Assembly: GCA_020073565.1 (NCBI GenBank)
Contig: JAIQEY010000001.1
Span: 124,001-188,000 of the forward strand
Source: Terriglobia bacterium
GTDB taxonomy: Bacteria > Acidobacteriota > Terriglobia > Terriglobales > Acidobacteriaceae
DNA length: 64,000 nucleotides
Direction: 5' to 3'
Part shown: piece by piece, positions 26,405-36,100 of the stretch
How positions within the stretch are numbered: position 1 is the first letter of the stretch
Layout of the letters: each line of letters starts with the position of its first letter
The notes under the pieces: generated by a model
What the model was told of the DNA's origin: nothing
Database searches by the model: none
What the model saw: the letters and a program-made list of their open reading frames with translations, nothing else
Program-made: the position numbers and the translations under genes

Positions 26405-27880
26405 CTAGGCCTTGGCTGGTAGCTTCGCAACCAACCGTAGTGAAACCGTCAGCTCGTCAAGCTGGAAGTGCGGACGCAAGTACGCCACGGCGTTATACGC
26501 ACCAGGCTTACCGGCAATTTCCGTAACTTCAATCCGGGCTTCACGTAGGGGAAATTTGGCCTTTTGGTCCTGACTCGCCAGATCGTCCAGCAAGACGTAG
26601 TTGGAGATCCACTGGTTGAGGAACTGCTCGCATTGTTCCCGAGACATGAACGAACCGATCTTGTCCCGCATCATCGCCTTCAGATAATGAGCGAAACGCG
26701 ACACGGCAAAGATGTATTGCAGCTGCGCAGAAAGACGAGCATTTGCATTCGCATCGTCACTGAGATAGACGGTCGGCTTCTGACAGGATTGCGCAGCTAG
26801 GAACGCAGCGCGATCCGTGCCTTTGTAGTAACACAAGGGAATGAAACCGAGCTTGGCAAACTCGTTTTCTCGCCGATCCGTGATGGCGATCTCCGTCGGA
26901 CACTTCACCGCGATATCGCCGTCATCGGTGGTAAAGGTATGTGTAGGCAAGCCCTCGACCAGCCCGCCGCCCTCGACGCCGCGTATAGCCGCGCACCATT
27001 CATAGCGCGCGAAGGCATCGGTTAGCCGGGCGGCAAAAGCGTAGGCCGCGTTCGCCCACAGATACTTGCTGTGGTCTTTGCCATCGACGTTCTCTTCGAA
27101 ATCGAACGCTTCGACGGGCGCGGTCTCTTTGCCGTAAGGAAGGCGCGCCAGCACGTGCGGCAACACCAGCCCCACATACCGGGAATCTTCGCTCTCGCGA
27201 AACGATTTCCAGCGGATGTAGGCGTCGTTGTCGAAGATCTTGGCCAGATCGCGCGGGCCAGCAAGCTCCGTATAGCTGTCCCAGTTGAACATCTTGGTGC
27301 TAGCCGCGGCGAGGAATGGCGCATGCGCGGCCGCCGCGATGTTCGACATCTTCTCCAAGACTTCCATGTCATCCGGATGGCGGCCAAACTCAAAATCCCC
27401 AACCAAAGCCCCGACTGGATCGCCACCCAGCACGCCGTAGCCTTCGTCGTGCACTTTCTTGAACATGGCGCTCTGATCGAACTCCGAAGCCTTGCGCAAG
27501 TCCTTCAGGAGATCGCCCTTGGAGATGTTGAAGACCTTAATTTTCAGCATGGTCGAGGTTTCGGTCTGAAAAACGAAGTACTTCAACCCGCGCCACGCCG
27601 CCTCAAGCTTCTGATACGGCTCGGCATGCATGATCTCGTTGAGTTGGTTCGTCAGCGCCTGGTCGATCGCCGCGATGCGCGCATTGAGCATGGCTTCGGT
27701 ATCAGCCGAAACCTTCATCTCTTTCGATACCACCTGCTCAACCAGCGCTTCCACCCACTGTTTGGCGGTATTACGCTCCTCATCCGTGGGAGCGAGACGC
27801 CCTTCTTTCAGAATCTTCTCCAGTAGGCTGCCTTCTTCACTAACAGCCAACGAAGCTAACGGTTTTGCTGGTTCGGCCAT
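26405..27880 (-). CDS. tssC: T6SS sheath protein TssC (VipB)
   Basis: 491-residue large sheath subunit. Typical motifs include LNEIMHAEPYQKLEAAWRGL (family core), FEFGRHPDDMEVLEKMSNIA, and AAASTKMFNWDSYTELAGPR. The C-terminal half carries YIFAVSRFAHYLKAMMRDKI and ends PHFQLDELTVSLRLVAKLP, the strand that interlaces with TssB. It begins one base after tssB. TssB/TssC form the contractile sheath disassembled by ClpV. Confidence 0.97.
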   Translation of the reverse strand: MAEPAKPLASLAVSEEGSLLEKILKEGRLAPTDEERNTAKQWVEALVEQVVSKEMKVSADTEAMLNARIAAIDQALTNQLNEIMHAEPYQKLEAAWRGLKYFVFQTETSTMLKIKVFNISKGDLLKDLRKASEFDQSAMFKKVHDEGYGVLGGDPVGALVGDFEFGRHPDDMEVLEKMSNIAAAAHAPFLAAASTKMFNWDSYTELAGPRDLAKIFDNDAYIRWKSFRESEDSRYVGLVLPHVLARLPYGKETAPVEAFDFEENVDGKDHSKYLWANAAYAFAARLTDAFARYEWCAAIRGVEGGGLVEGLPTHTFTTDDGDIAVKCPTEIAITDRRENEFAKLGFIPLCYYKGTDRAAFLAAQSCQKPTVYLSDDANANARLSAQLQYIFAVSRFAHYLKAMMRDKIGSFMSREQCEQFLNQWISNYVLLDDLASQDQKAKFPLREARIEVTEIAGKPGAYNAVAYLRPHFQLDELTVSLRLVAKLPAKA

Positions 27881-27881
27881 G

Positions 27882-28412
27882 TTAGTTCCCCTTCCCCGAA
27901 CCGGCGTCCGGCTCTGGCAGACCGACTTCGGCGCGAAGTTTATTCAACTCCTGATCATCATTCAGAATCTGTTGCAACATCTTCTCCAGCTTGTCGTTAC
28001 CGTAGAGACTGCTCCGCAAATTCGACAACTTTCGGCGCAACTCAATCAGTTTCCTGAGTGGCTCGACCTGCTCGACGACATTCTGTGGCTCAAAGTCCTC
28101 CATGTTGGAAAACCTCAGCTCGACGCCGATCTTGGTATCGTCGTCGCTCAGCTTGTTGTCGACCTTGAAAGCGAGCCGGGGCTCCATCTTAGCCAGAACT
28201 TTATCGAAGTTGTCCCGGTCAATCTCGACGAACTTGCGATCTTTAACGGTGAGCAACGGTTTGTCCGGCTGTCCCGAAAGATCCGCCATGACTCCGACGA
28301 CGAACGGCAGCTCTTTCTTTTCAATCGCTCCGCCCGTTTCAACATCGTAAGTGATTTGTACGCGGGGTGGACGGACCCGCCCTATCTTTTTCTGAAGACT
28401 CTCTTTTGGCAT
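27882..28412 (-). CDS. tssB: T6SS sheath protein TssB (VipA)
   Basis: 176 residues. The start MPKESLQKKIGRVRPPRVQI with YDVETGGAIEKKELPFVVGV and MADLSGQP is the TssB signature. VEQVEPLRKLIELRRKLSNL is the conserved helix that inserts into TssC, and LYGNDKLEKMLQQIL follows. The chosen ATG has GGGAG eight bases upstream; the open frame continues further up but those residues do not belong to the family. First gene of the sheath-to-ClpV block after a 158-base gap, likely with its own promoter. Confidence 0.96.
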   Translation of the reverse strand: MPKESLQKKIGRVRPPRVQITYDVETGGAIEKKELPFVVGVMADLSGQPDKPLLTVKDRKFVEIDRDNFDKVLAKMEPRLAFKVDNKLSDDDTKIGVELRFSNMEDFEPQNVVEQVEPLRKLIELRRKLSNLRSSLYGNDKLEKMLQQILNDDQELNKLRAEVGLPEPDAGSGKGN

Positions 28413-28471
28413 GTAAGAACTCCCGGGAAAGACAACTCGTAGGGGCCCATGAAGCAGCGAATTGGGCATGG

Positions 28472-28477
28472 ACTATA
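28472..28477 (-). promoter_or_regulatory. Possible -10 box upstream of tssB
   Basis: TATAGT reads leftward about 60 bases before the tssB ATG, in the only sizable gap (28413-28570) of the leftward T6SS operon. A convincing -35 box is not visible, so this is a weak candidate that may drive the abundant sheath and tube genes separately from the kinase/tssLM genes. Confidence 0.25.
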
Positions 28478-28570
28478 GCACAGTTTTCCAGTGAATTCCA
28501 CATTCAGCTTCACGGAAGACTTTCTCCACACCTTGGCACTATTCCCTGCTCTCATGGGCCGGTTGTAATG

Positions 28571-31500
28571 TCACCGGAGTGCCCAACCGGCAAAATTTTC
28601 ACACCTCAACTTTCCGAAATAACCTCTGCTAAAGACATTCCCCGCAGCCGACTGGACTCGTATCTGCACCGTGGCTGGGTTCCCTTTTCCATCCTGCAGG
28701 GGAACGTGAGTGGTCGCAAATTGCAGGGTACGGAACGTAAAAAGGCTTCCGTTCTGATCGTCCGCCGCCTGGAGCAATCGGAACAGGCTCCATGGACCAG
28801 TGAACTGCGCCGGAAATGACGGTCCCCCCTTGACGCCGGTCCTCAGGATCAGCTTCGTCGGTGCGTTCGTCACCGGGGGCCAGACCAGTTGCACCGAAGC
28901 AGGTCCCCTCTTGGGGTTGTAGATAATGACGTGGCCGTCCACGTCCAACTCAAAAGGAACTCTCCCCGTACCATCCACGGTTAGTGTGTAGTCAAAATGC
29001 GGGTTCCCCGTGCCGTCGGCGTAGATGGCATCGGAGAATCCGACGAGGCTGTTGAGTTCCTCCAGGAAGGGCTGGGAAAAAGTTACCGCGAACGACGGGT
29101 TCGGAACCCAGACCCGACCTTGGCGCTGATAAGCCTTGGAGACGTCGGGCGACTGCGCAAACTGGGCCAAGGCTCCCGTTCCGGGTGCAAACACTTGGTT
29201 CAGATCCTGGACGGTAGCGTCCTGCGTCGCTGCCGTGTTGAACGGAAACTTCATCCCCAGCGTCGCCAGGCTTGAGCAAAGCGCCCGTGCGGATTGGTTG
29301 ACATTCGCGACAATGTGGGGCGTCATATCCGGGGGGGGCGGTGGCGGCGGTGGCTCCACCATGACGGGAGTGCCCTTGATCACTCTCCCCGCATAGGTGA
29401 TCGGCTCGAGAAGCAGCGCTTTCAGGTCAACGTCAACCCCCAAGGGTGTGTTCGGGATCATGGCTCCCAAAGTGTGGTGGGCCGCGGTTGCAGCTTCCAA
29501 CGCCTTGTGCGCCCGTTCAACTGCTTGCTGATTGGCCGGATCCTTCCGGTCGATCCTTGGCGGCATCGCCGCGATTGAATTCCCCAGTTCTTCGAGGGCC
29601 TGCACGTACCCTTGGTTGTTGGAGTTGAGCCACTTTTCAGAGCTCTTTGGATCCACCACAACATGAGTTGCTGCGAATTCACGGTCGACATCGTTCCCAC
29701 TGGGGATGACAGCTGGCGTCAGGGTATTTACGGAAGCCCCGCCAGTCTTGCCCCCGAAAACATTCTTGATGCGCTTGCTAACCGAGGCTTTCGTCTCTTC
29801 GATTGCTTTAGAGACTGACGACTCTCCTGACTGCGCCGCAGCCAGATCGGTGTTGTGCGACGTCATGTAGACCAGTCCGAGCATGGGCGACCGGTTGTTG
29901 TCGGCAAGGAGACGAAGCCGCTGCGCTGCATCCGGCGCGTTGCGAAATGGCTCTACGTGGTGTGCACCCAAAAACGACTTCCAGCGCTGAATGTAATTCT
30001 TGATATACAGGTCCTCGACGTCACGCTCGGTCTCCACATTTACCGTAATGTCCTGGAGCCTTGATTGCGTACCCAGCACGCACGGTTCACCGGCCGAAGC
30101 GAGCTTGTGGCCGCGAATGCTGTCCATCATCGCGTCCCAGCCGGCTCGCGTGTAAGCGGCATCGATACTGTTGGGTCCGGTCATCACTTCGCCGTAGTTT
30201 GGAACGTAGTGGCTCAGGGTGTCGCCCTGCTTATCGTGGTTCACTTGCTCGACCAGCGCCCGGAAAATCTTGTCCGGGCCGTTGAGGTCATGCAGATACG
30301 CCTGCGCCCGGATCACGGCTTTGTTGTTCTCCGCAATGTCCTGCTGATAAGGATTTCGAATCTGGAGCTCGCCTACATAGAACTGCATCTGCTTTTCGGC
30401 CAGCGCAGGAGCATCCACCGGCGAAAGCGACGCAATGCTCGACCAGATCGGCATCAGCGAGCTGTTCAGGAACTCCCCGTCGGGCTTGCAGGATCCCGAC
30501 GTGATCATCCGGTAGGACTTCAGCAGGCTGTACACGTCGTCCTCGACCGGATTGCTCGACTCCAACTGCAAAAAGTGGGTGGTGAGCGATTCCAGCATAG
30601 GATCCATAAAAATCCGGCGGAAGCGCTCGAAATACAAACCGTCAAGGGCCGTGGTCACGTCGCGACCAGAATAGAGTCCCCAACGATAGGAAAGCGGCGC
30701 ACCGTGGCGGTCATATTCCAGAAGCCTTTCCAACGGTCCCCGCAATGAATCCAGATCCGCCAGCGAGGAAGCATCGGAGAGGTTCTGCACTCTCAGCGGC
30801 CCAACGCTCTCAACTGCCGACTGCACGGTGTTCAGCAACTCCCGGTTCTGTCGCCAGGAATTGGCCCAGACCAAGCTCAAAAGGAGCAACAATGCCCCCG
30901 CTCCCGCGAGCGCGAAGTTCAAATAATCCTGTTCTCCCGTGTTCATGCGCGGAACGACATTGCCCGCGCGGTCTTTGAGAACGACGCTGTGGAACAGGTC
31001 GGTCAGGAACATCCACTTCGGAATTGCGCCCGCCGCCGGCCGCGCTGGTCCCGGCCCCGCCGCTGGTAAGACTTCCGGCTTCGATCCAAAAAATACCGTC
31101 GCGTCCGACCGCTTCGGTACGACCGTGAAACCGGCCATCGTGCCGTCGGCAACCGCGCCGCTGTTGCGTGCTACCCATCTTTGTCCGGACAAATAAAACC
31201 CGCGCAGCCGTGGCCCCAGTTGCAGCGGATTGGGACGGAACACGTCAAGCAGAAACTGGACAACATCGCTGCGAATCTTCTTGAATTCGCGAGGAAACTC
31301 GTACGCCGCTGACTTCTTCGCCCCCTCATCCTCGCGGGCGAGCAATACCAGACGCTTCTCCGCCAAAGACATGTAGAGGCGGTTAAAGTAGTTCGTGAGA
31401 CGCTTTCCTTCCCGATCCGCGTAAATGTCAGCCGTATCGTTTCTTTGCCGGACGAACGGCAGTGTCGCACCGAGCAGACGCCTCCCTTCGGGTTCACTCA

Positions 31501-32347
31501 GGTGCGCAAAGAACTCGGGAAAGTACTGCACTCCATCGCACTTGCTGAAAACCACGTAAACCGGGAACTCCCTGCGGAACACGGTACCCATGGTCTGCAG
31601 GCGGTCGCTCAAAGTACGGGCAGTTGCGGTGATGCGCTGCGGGTCATTCGCCTTCACAAACAAGCTGGCATCGCAGACCAGAACCACGCCCTTGAGGTTC
31701 GGCTGGCTCCGCCGTCCTAACAGCACCTGCTTCCATCGCGGTATGCGGTGGGTCTGACTCAGAACCCGCAGTGCACGATCCCAGTTCTCCGCATCTTGCG
31801 TCAGTACCCGGCCCGATATGTCGGCGAATACCGCTCCTTCGGCGAACCACAGGTTGCATAATCTGGTCGGAACAACGGTACCTTCCCGCGTAGCTTCGCC
31901 AGACAACAGACGCGGCTCCAGCCCGGAATTCAGGATCGCGCTCGTCTTCCCTGCCCCTTCTCCCCCGATCACCAGGTAGAGCGGCAAGGTCGCGACCGTA
32001 GGCGGTTGGCCGCGCGAATTCAATGGCAGAGCGCCCGCCAGTCGCCGGTTGGCCTCACTCACCAGCAAGTTCAGTTCCTGCGTGAAGCTGTCGTCTCCGA
32101 ACGAAGGCCTCGCCGCCACGGCAACTGCTGGCCGCGGCGGTGGCGTAGCTTGAGGCAGGCGCGGCCGCATCATGACACGCGTCACCAGGGTGAAGACCGC
32201 CCAGACGCCCACCGCCAACCCGGTCATCGCCAGGCAGGCGAGAAAGACATTCACGTCCGGCCAGGCAAACGTGGTCACCACGGCGACAACTGCTTCGAAG
32301 AAGAAGAACAGAAGCATCAATCCGAAGATTCTGCGTAGACTGATCAT
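28571..32347 (-). CDS. tssM: T6SS inner-membrane protein TssM (IcmF)
   Basis: 1258 residues, average to long for TssM. Two N-terminal membrane helices (about 7-25 and 34-56) precede a cytoplasmic GTPase-like domain with Walker A GGEGAGKT at 128-135. A third helix near 470-492 leads to a large periplasmic part. A polyproline tract (VEPPPPPPPPDM) lies near residue 1000, and the beta-rich end includes WSLFRLLQAADDQNGSLFTF, a typical IcmF C-terminus. It spans the envelope with TssL and, where present, TssJ. TssL ends nine bases upstream. Confidence 0.96.
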   Translation of the reverse strand: MISLRRIFGLMLLFFFFEAVVAVVTTFAWPDVNVFLACLAMTGLAVGVWAVFTLVTRVMMRPRLPQATPPPRPAVAVAARPSFGDDSFTQELNLLVSEANRRLAGALPLNSRGQPPTVATLPLYLVIGGEGAGKTSAILNSGLEPRLLSGEATREGTVVPTRLCNLWFAEGAVFADISGRVLTQDAENWDRALRVLSQTHRIPRWKQVLLGRRSQPNLKGVVLVCDASLFVKANDPQRITATARTLSDRLQTMGTVFRREFPVYVVFSKCDGVQYFPEFFAHLSEPEGRRLLGATLPFVRQRNDTADIYADREGKRLTNYFNRLYMSLAEKRLVLLAREDEGAKKSAAYEFPREFKKIRSDVVQFLLDVFRPNPLQLGPRLRGFYLSGQRWVARNSGAVADGTMAGFTVVPKRSDATVFFGSKPEVLPAAGPGPARPAAGAIPKWMFLTDLFHSVVLKDRAGNVVPRMNTGEQDYLNFALAGAGALLLLLSLVWANSWRQNRELLNTVQSAVESVGPLRVQNLSDASSLADLDSLRGPLERLLEYDRHGAPLSYRWGLYSGRDVTTALDGLYFERFRRIFMDPMLESLTTHFLQLESSNPVEDDVYSLLKSYRMITSGSCKPDGEFLNSSLMPIWSSIASLSPVDAPALAEKQMQFYVGELQIRNPYQQDIAENNKAVIRAQAYLHDLNGPDKIFRALVEQVNHDKQGDTLSHYVPNYGEVMTGPNSIDAAYTRAGWDAMMDSIRGHKLASAGEPCVLGTQSRLQDITVNVETERDVEDLYIKNYIQRWKSFLGAHHVEPFRNAPDAAQRLRLLADNNRSPMLGLVYMTSHNTDLAAAQSGESSVSKAIEETKASVSKRIKNVFGGKTGGASVNTLTPAVIPSGNDVDREFAATHVVVDPKSSEKWLNSNNQGYVQALEELGNSIAAMPPRIDRKDPANQQAVERAHKALEAATAAHHTLGAMIPNTPLGVDVDLKALLLEPITYAGRVIKGTPVMVEPPPPPPPPDMTPHIVANVNQSARALCSSLATLGMKFPFNTAATQDATVQDLNQVFAPGTGALAQFAQSPDVSKAYQRQGRVWVPNPSFAVTFSQPFLEELNSLVGFSDAIYADGTGNPHFDYTLTVDGTGRVPFELDVDGHVIIYNPKRGPASVQLVWPPVTNAPTKLILRTGVKGGPSFPAQFTGPWSLFRLLQAADDQNGSLFTFRTLQFATTHVPLQDGKGNPATVQIRVQSAAGNVFSRGYFGKLRCENFAGWALR

Positions 32348-32356
32348 GGCGGCTAC

Positions 32357-33109
32357 CTATTGACGCAATTTCTCCTGTATGACGTGCTGAACATCCGCGG
32401 ATCTCGATCCCAGGTGCAAGGAAAACCCGACGAAGCAGAGGATCGCTAATACCAGTGCCGCCAGCGCAAACAGTTTGATTTGCCGGTCCAGCGGATCGAC
32501 GGCCGGCGCGGATGCAACCGGTTCATCGGGCAGAGCGCCGTCCGGCGAGAATTCCGGATTGCGCCCAAAAATTCTTTCGATTCTTTCCCTCAGGTTCGTC
32601 ATCAGCAACTGCAGTTCAGCCTTGGATCCGCCGGCAAATTTCCCTTCGTAACCCAACAGAAGGCACAGATAGAAGACCTCTAGAACCTCCGCCAGGCTCT
32701 GCGAATCACGGTTGGCTCGTAGGGTCTCCAGGCGCTTGAAAAACAGTTCGCCCGCCGAACGCTGGTCAAACAGCTCTTCGCCCAGGCTCTTGCGGGCCCA
32801 TTCCGTGGCGTGCGGATCCGCGGTCAAGACCGTCTCGTCGAGGAACGCCACCACCGCGAAGTTTGCTTCCTGCACATCTTCCGCGGAATAACCTTTACGT
32901 GCTGCCGTGGAGGCGATATCCCGCAGCGCTTGCTTCATGCGCGTCCGGAAGCCCTCCAGTTCCTGCACCTGCTGGCGCCCGGTTTGCACTCGCACGATGG
33001 CCGTCAAAATGCCCTCATACTGCAGTGCCAGCCGGTCGAGCTTCGACGCGGGAACCTCGGTCGGAACGGGCGCACTGGGGGTGATCGGACGGACGGACGC
33101 TGCGCTCAT
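32357..33109 (-). CDS. tssL: T6SS inner-membrane protein TssL (DotU/IcmH)
   Basis: 250 residues. The cytoplasmic hook domain has NFAVVAFLDETVLTADPHAT, GEELFDQRSAGELFFKRLE and VFYLCLLLGYEGKFAG, all DotU hallmarks. A single C-terminal helix LFALAALVLAILCFVGFSLH anchors it with a short periplasmic tail, so there is no OmpA-like peptidoglycan-binding extension. The wall contact must be provided by another protein, possibly the FHA-transglycosylase or TssM. The ATG overlaps the kinase stop (ATGA). Confidence 0.95.
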   Translation of the reverse strand: MSAASVRPITPSAPVPTEVPASKLDRLALQYEGILTAIVRVQTGRQQVQELEGFRTRMKQALRDIASTAARKGYSAEDVQEANFAVVAFLDETVLTADPHATEWARKSLGEELFDQRSAGELFFKRLETLRANRDSQSLAEVLEVFYLCLLLGYEGKFAGGSKAELQLLMTNLRERIERIFGRNPEFSPDGALPDEPVASAPAVDPLDRQIKLFALAALVLAILCFVGFSLHLGSRSADVQHVIQEKLRQ

Positions 33110-36100
33110 GGGTTATCGCTCCTGACAAGGAATTGAGAATCGGTTCTTATTCCAACCCGGGCGTTGGAGAAGTCGTGTTCCGGCGAGGTGTAGTCGTCGA
33201 GAACGACTCCCCGGTCGTTAGTGATCGTCACGTGCCCGCCATCGACGCGTATGTGCACCGAGCGCGAGCTGGCCTGCCCGGCCGCAACGGCGTCGGCCTT
33301 GGCTTCTTTTTGATCGGAAGCCGCGTCCCCAACCACCAGCTTGCGCGTCAGTTTCTGGCCTTCGAGGCTGTACTGCATCCGCGCGCGCCTTTCTGTCATC
33401 TCAATCACCCACTCTACTTTCTTGTCCCAAAACAGAGTCTTCCCTGGCCGTGTGAAGACAAGATTCTCGTGCAGGAAGCCGGGCTTTAGGTAAACAAACT
33501 TTCCGGGATTCCTCGACCGAATCCACTGGCCTTCATGTGTGATCTGATTTGGATCCAGGAACTCAAAATCGGGGATGGGTTTGAGGTTCAGGGGGACGGT
33601 GAAGTCTTCCTTCCCCAGGTTCACTTCCGTGCTGAATTTCTGATAACCGTCGGCCTCAGCCACAATCTCGTATTGGCCAGGCTGTAACGGGATCTTCGCA
33701 GATGGTTTGACATCGTGGAATTGCGCATCGCCCACGCGGCGGAACTTCACCGCAACGTTCCTCGCCGTCGTTTGAAAGCTGAGGATGGCCCACGGAATCA
33801 ACGCGGCATTCGGGGCCGAAACGTCCGCCGGAGGCTTCGCCGAAATCTCGACGTTGCGGCTTTCGTAGTTGGCTTTCGCGATGGTTAGCGTGTGCTTCCC
33901 AGCATTGAGCCGGTTTGAAAGCTGAAAACTGCCGTTCGCGTCCACTTCTCCGACTCGCTGGCCATCAACAAGAACTTCCGCTCCCGGAGTGCCGCCGGTT
34001 ACCAGCAGCGAAGCCAGCTTTGGAGCTGTCACGTCGGGTATGAACTCGATGTTCCTGCTGAGAGTCTGCCCGCGCTGCAAAGTCATCGTCCACTCTTGGG
34101 TCTTATATCCTTGGGCGGAGGCCACGAAGTTGTGAGGCCCGGTAAGGCCGCTGATCAGCCATCTGCCTTTTTGACGCTGCACCGGCGACCCGTCCACGGT
34201 GAGGGTTGCTCTCTCCACGTTCCCGGTAATCGTCAACTGCCCGGCGGTGTTGAGCGAATGCACCGCCAGAGCAGGTGCATTCGAGATATCAATCACCAGG
34301 CTCCCCTGCTCGTCACCTTGGCCGAACTTGATTTCCCCGTTCTGCTCGCTCAGCGTGAGATCAGTTCCTGACGGTCCCACCGCGACACTCTGGTCTCCAA
34401 ATTGAACGCTCTTCAGCAGGTTTCCGCCATACACCTTCGCACTGCTACCCAAGCTTGTGACCACGAACAAGTCCTTAGCGTTGAAAACAGTGACTTCTGG
34501 GCGTGAACCCGCCACCGCCTGGAATTCAAGGGTGAACAACCGCTTTCCGGGCGCGACCACACTGAGCTTGTGGCTGCTGCCGTCCGGCATCAGGCTGTAT
34601 TCGTCCATCGAACCGCCGGAAAGATCGCTGATCTTTTTCCCGTCCAACTCAACCGTTCCACTCTTCGCCGAGGTCTGAATTGACAGGTGCAACGGCTCCG
34701 GTTCGAGTGCAATCTTCCCATCGAACCCCTGCTGGACCGGAACTCTTTTCGGTTTGTAGCCGAGATGGGCAACCTCGACCGTCGCCCCAACCGCAGCTTT
34801 CCCTTCCGTGATCCGCCTGCCGTCGACTGTGACAGTGCTGTCCGCTGGATCTGCGTTAATGACCACGTACTGCGTCTGCACAGTCTTTACGATTTGTTCT
34901 TTCGGCGTGCTCGGCGGTCGGCTGATGACATACCCGACCACAGCGATCAAGACAATGATTCCGCCCACCGTACTCAGCCTGATTTCGGACCACTTGCCCG
35001 CCGGACGCGCAAAGGCGAGCGCTTTTCGCTCGACTCCCTGAGAGAAGGCCTCAGCCTTGCGAAGGAAAACCTGAAGAGCACTCTCCTTGCGCTGCCGGTC
35101 TTCCGTCCGAAAGAGCTTGGTCTTGTCCGCGCTCTTATCCTTCGCACTCTTATCAACGAGTTTTGGACCCTTTTTCTCCTCCACGCGAGGCGGTACTGCT
35201 CCCGCCTTGGACACCACGCCGGGTCGGCCGTCCGTACCGGTGAACGCGGTTTCCACGCGCAGCAATTCACTGAGGTCGTCAACCTTGGCCACACGCTTGA
35301 TCGCCAGCTCGATCTCGGCCACGCTTCGCTCGATATCCGGATCGTCGGGATGCTTTGCCCGTATCGCCTGCGACCTCTCGAGCACCGCCATCATCTTTAT
35401 GCGATCGGGATTCTCCTCCAGCACCCGGCGATCTTCGCCCAACACAGCGCGATCCCGGCCTCTCTCCTCCCTGCGCCGGATTTCATTTATTTCTTTCCGC
35501 AGACTTGCTTCGTACTGTTCCAGCCGGGGATCATTGGGATACTCGGCTCGGGCCGCCCGAACTCGTTCTGCCGCTGCTTGCGAGTTCCCGGAGGCCACCA
35601 GCATACGGGCTTCGGTCAGGCACTGGCCAACCAATGCCTGCCGCTTTGCCTCCGAGATGCTCGATCGCAGCGCTCGCACCGCCGGGTGATTGGGATCCAG
35701 TTCGCTGGCTTCCTGGTACAACGGCTCGGCATCCGCCCAGTTGTCTTCCACCAGCGTTCGAGCTCGCTCCGCTAGCACATTCACCAGCGCTTCCCGCAAT
35801 CCCGGGCCGCGCGGGTCCAGGTTCAGGCTGCTCCGCAGCAGATCCGTCGCCTTGACCAGATCCTTCTCCGCCAGCGCCCGCTGTCCTGCTTCAAGCAGCC
35901 GCCGCGACTCCTTCGTCCGCTCCAATCCCTGTTCGGCCAGCGTTAGCATTCCTGCCAGTTCGGTGTCCCCGGGAAACTCCTGCAGCGCTGCTTGCGCACA
36001 TTCGATCGCCTTTACGTACGCGCGACCCTCCATCAATCCGTCGATTTCCTCGACCAGTCGCGCCTGCTCTTCTTCGCGCGCCTGCCGGTCGCGTTTCTTC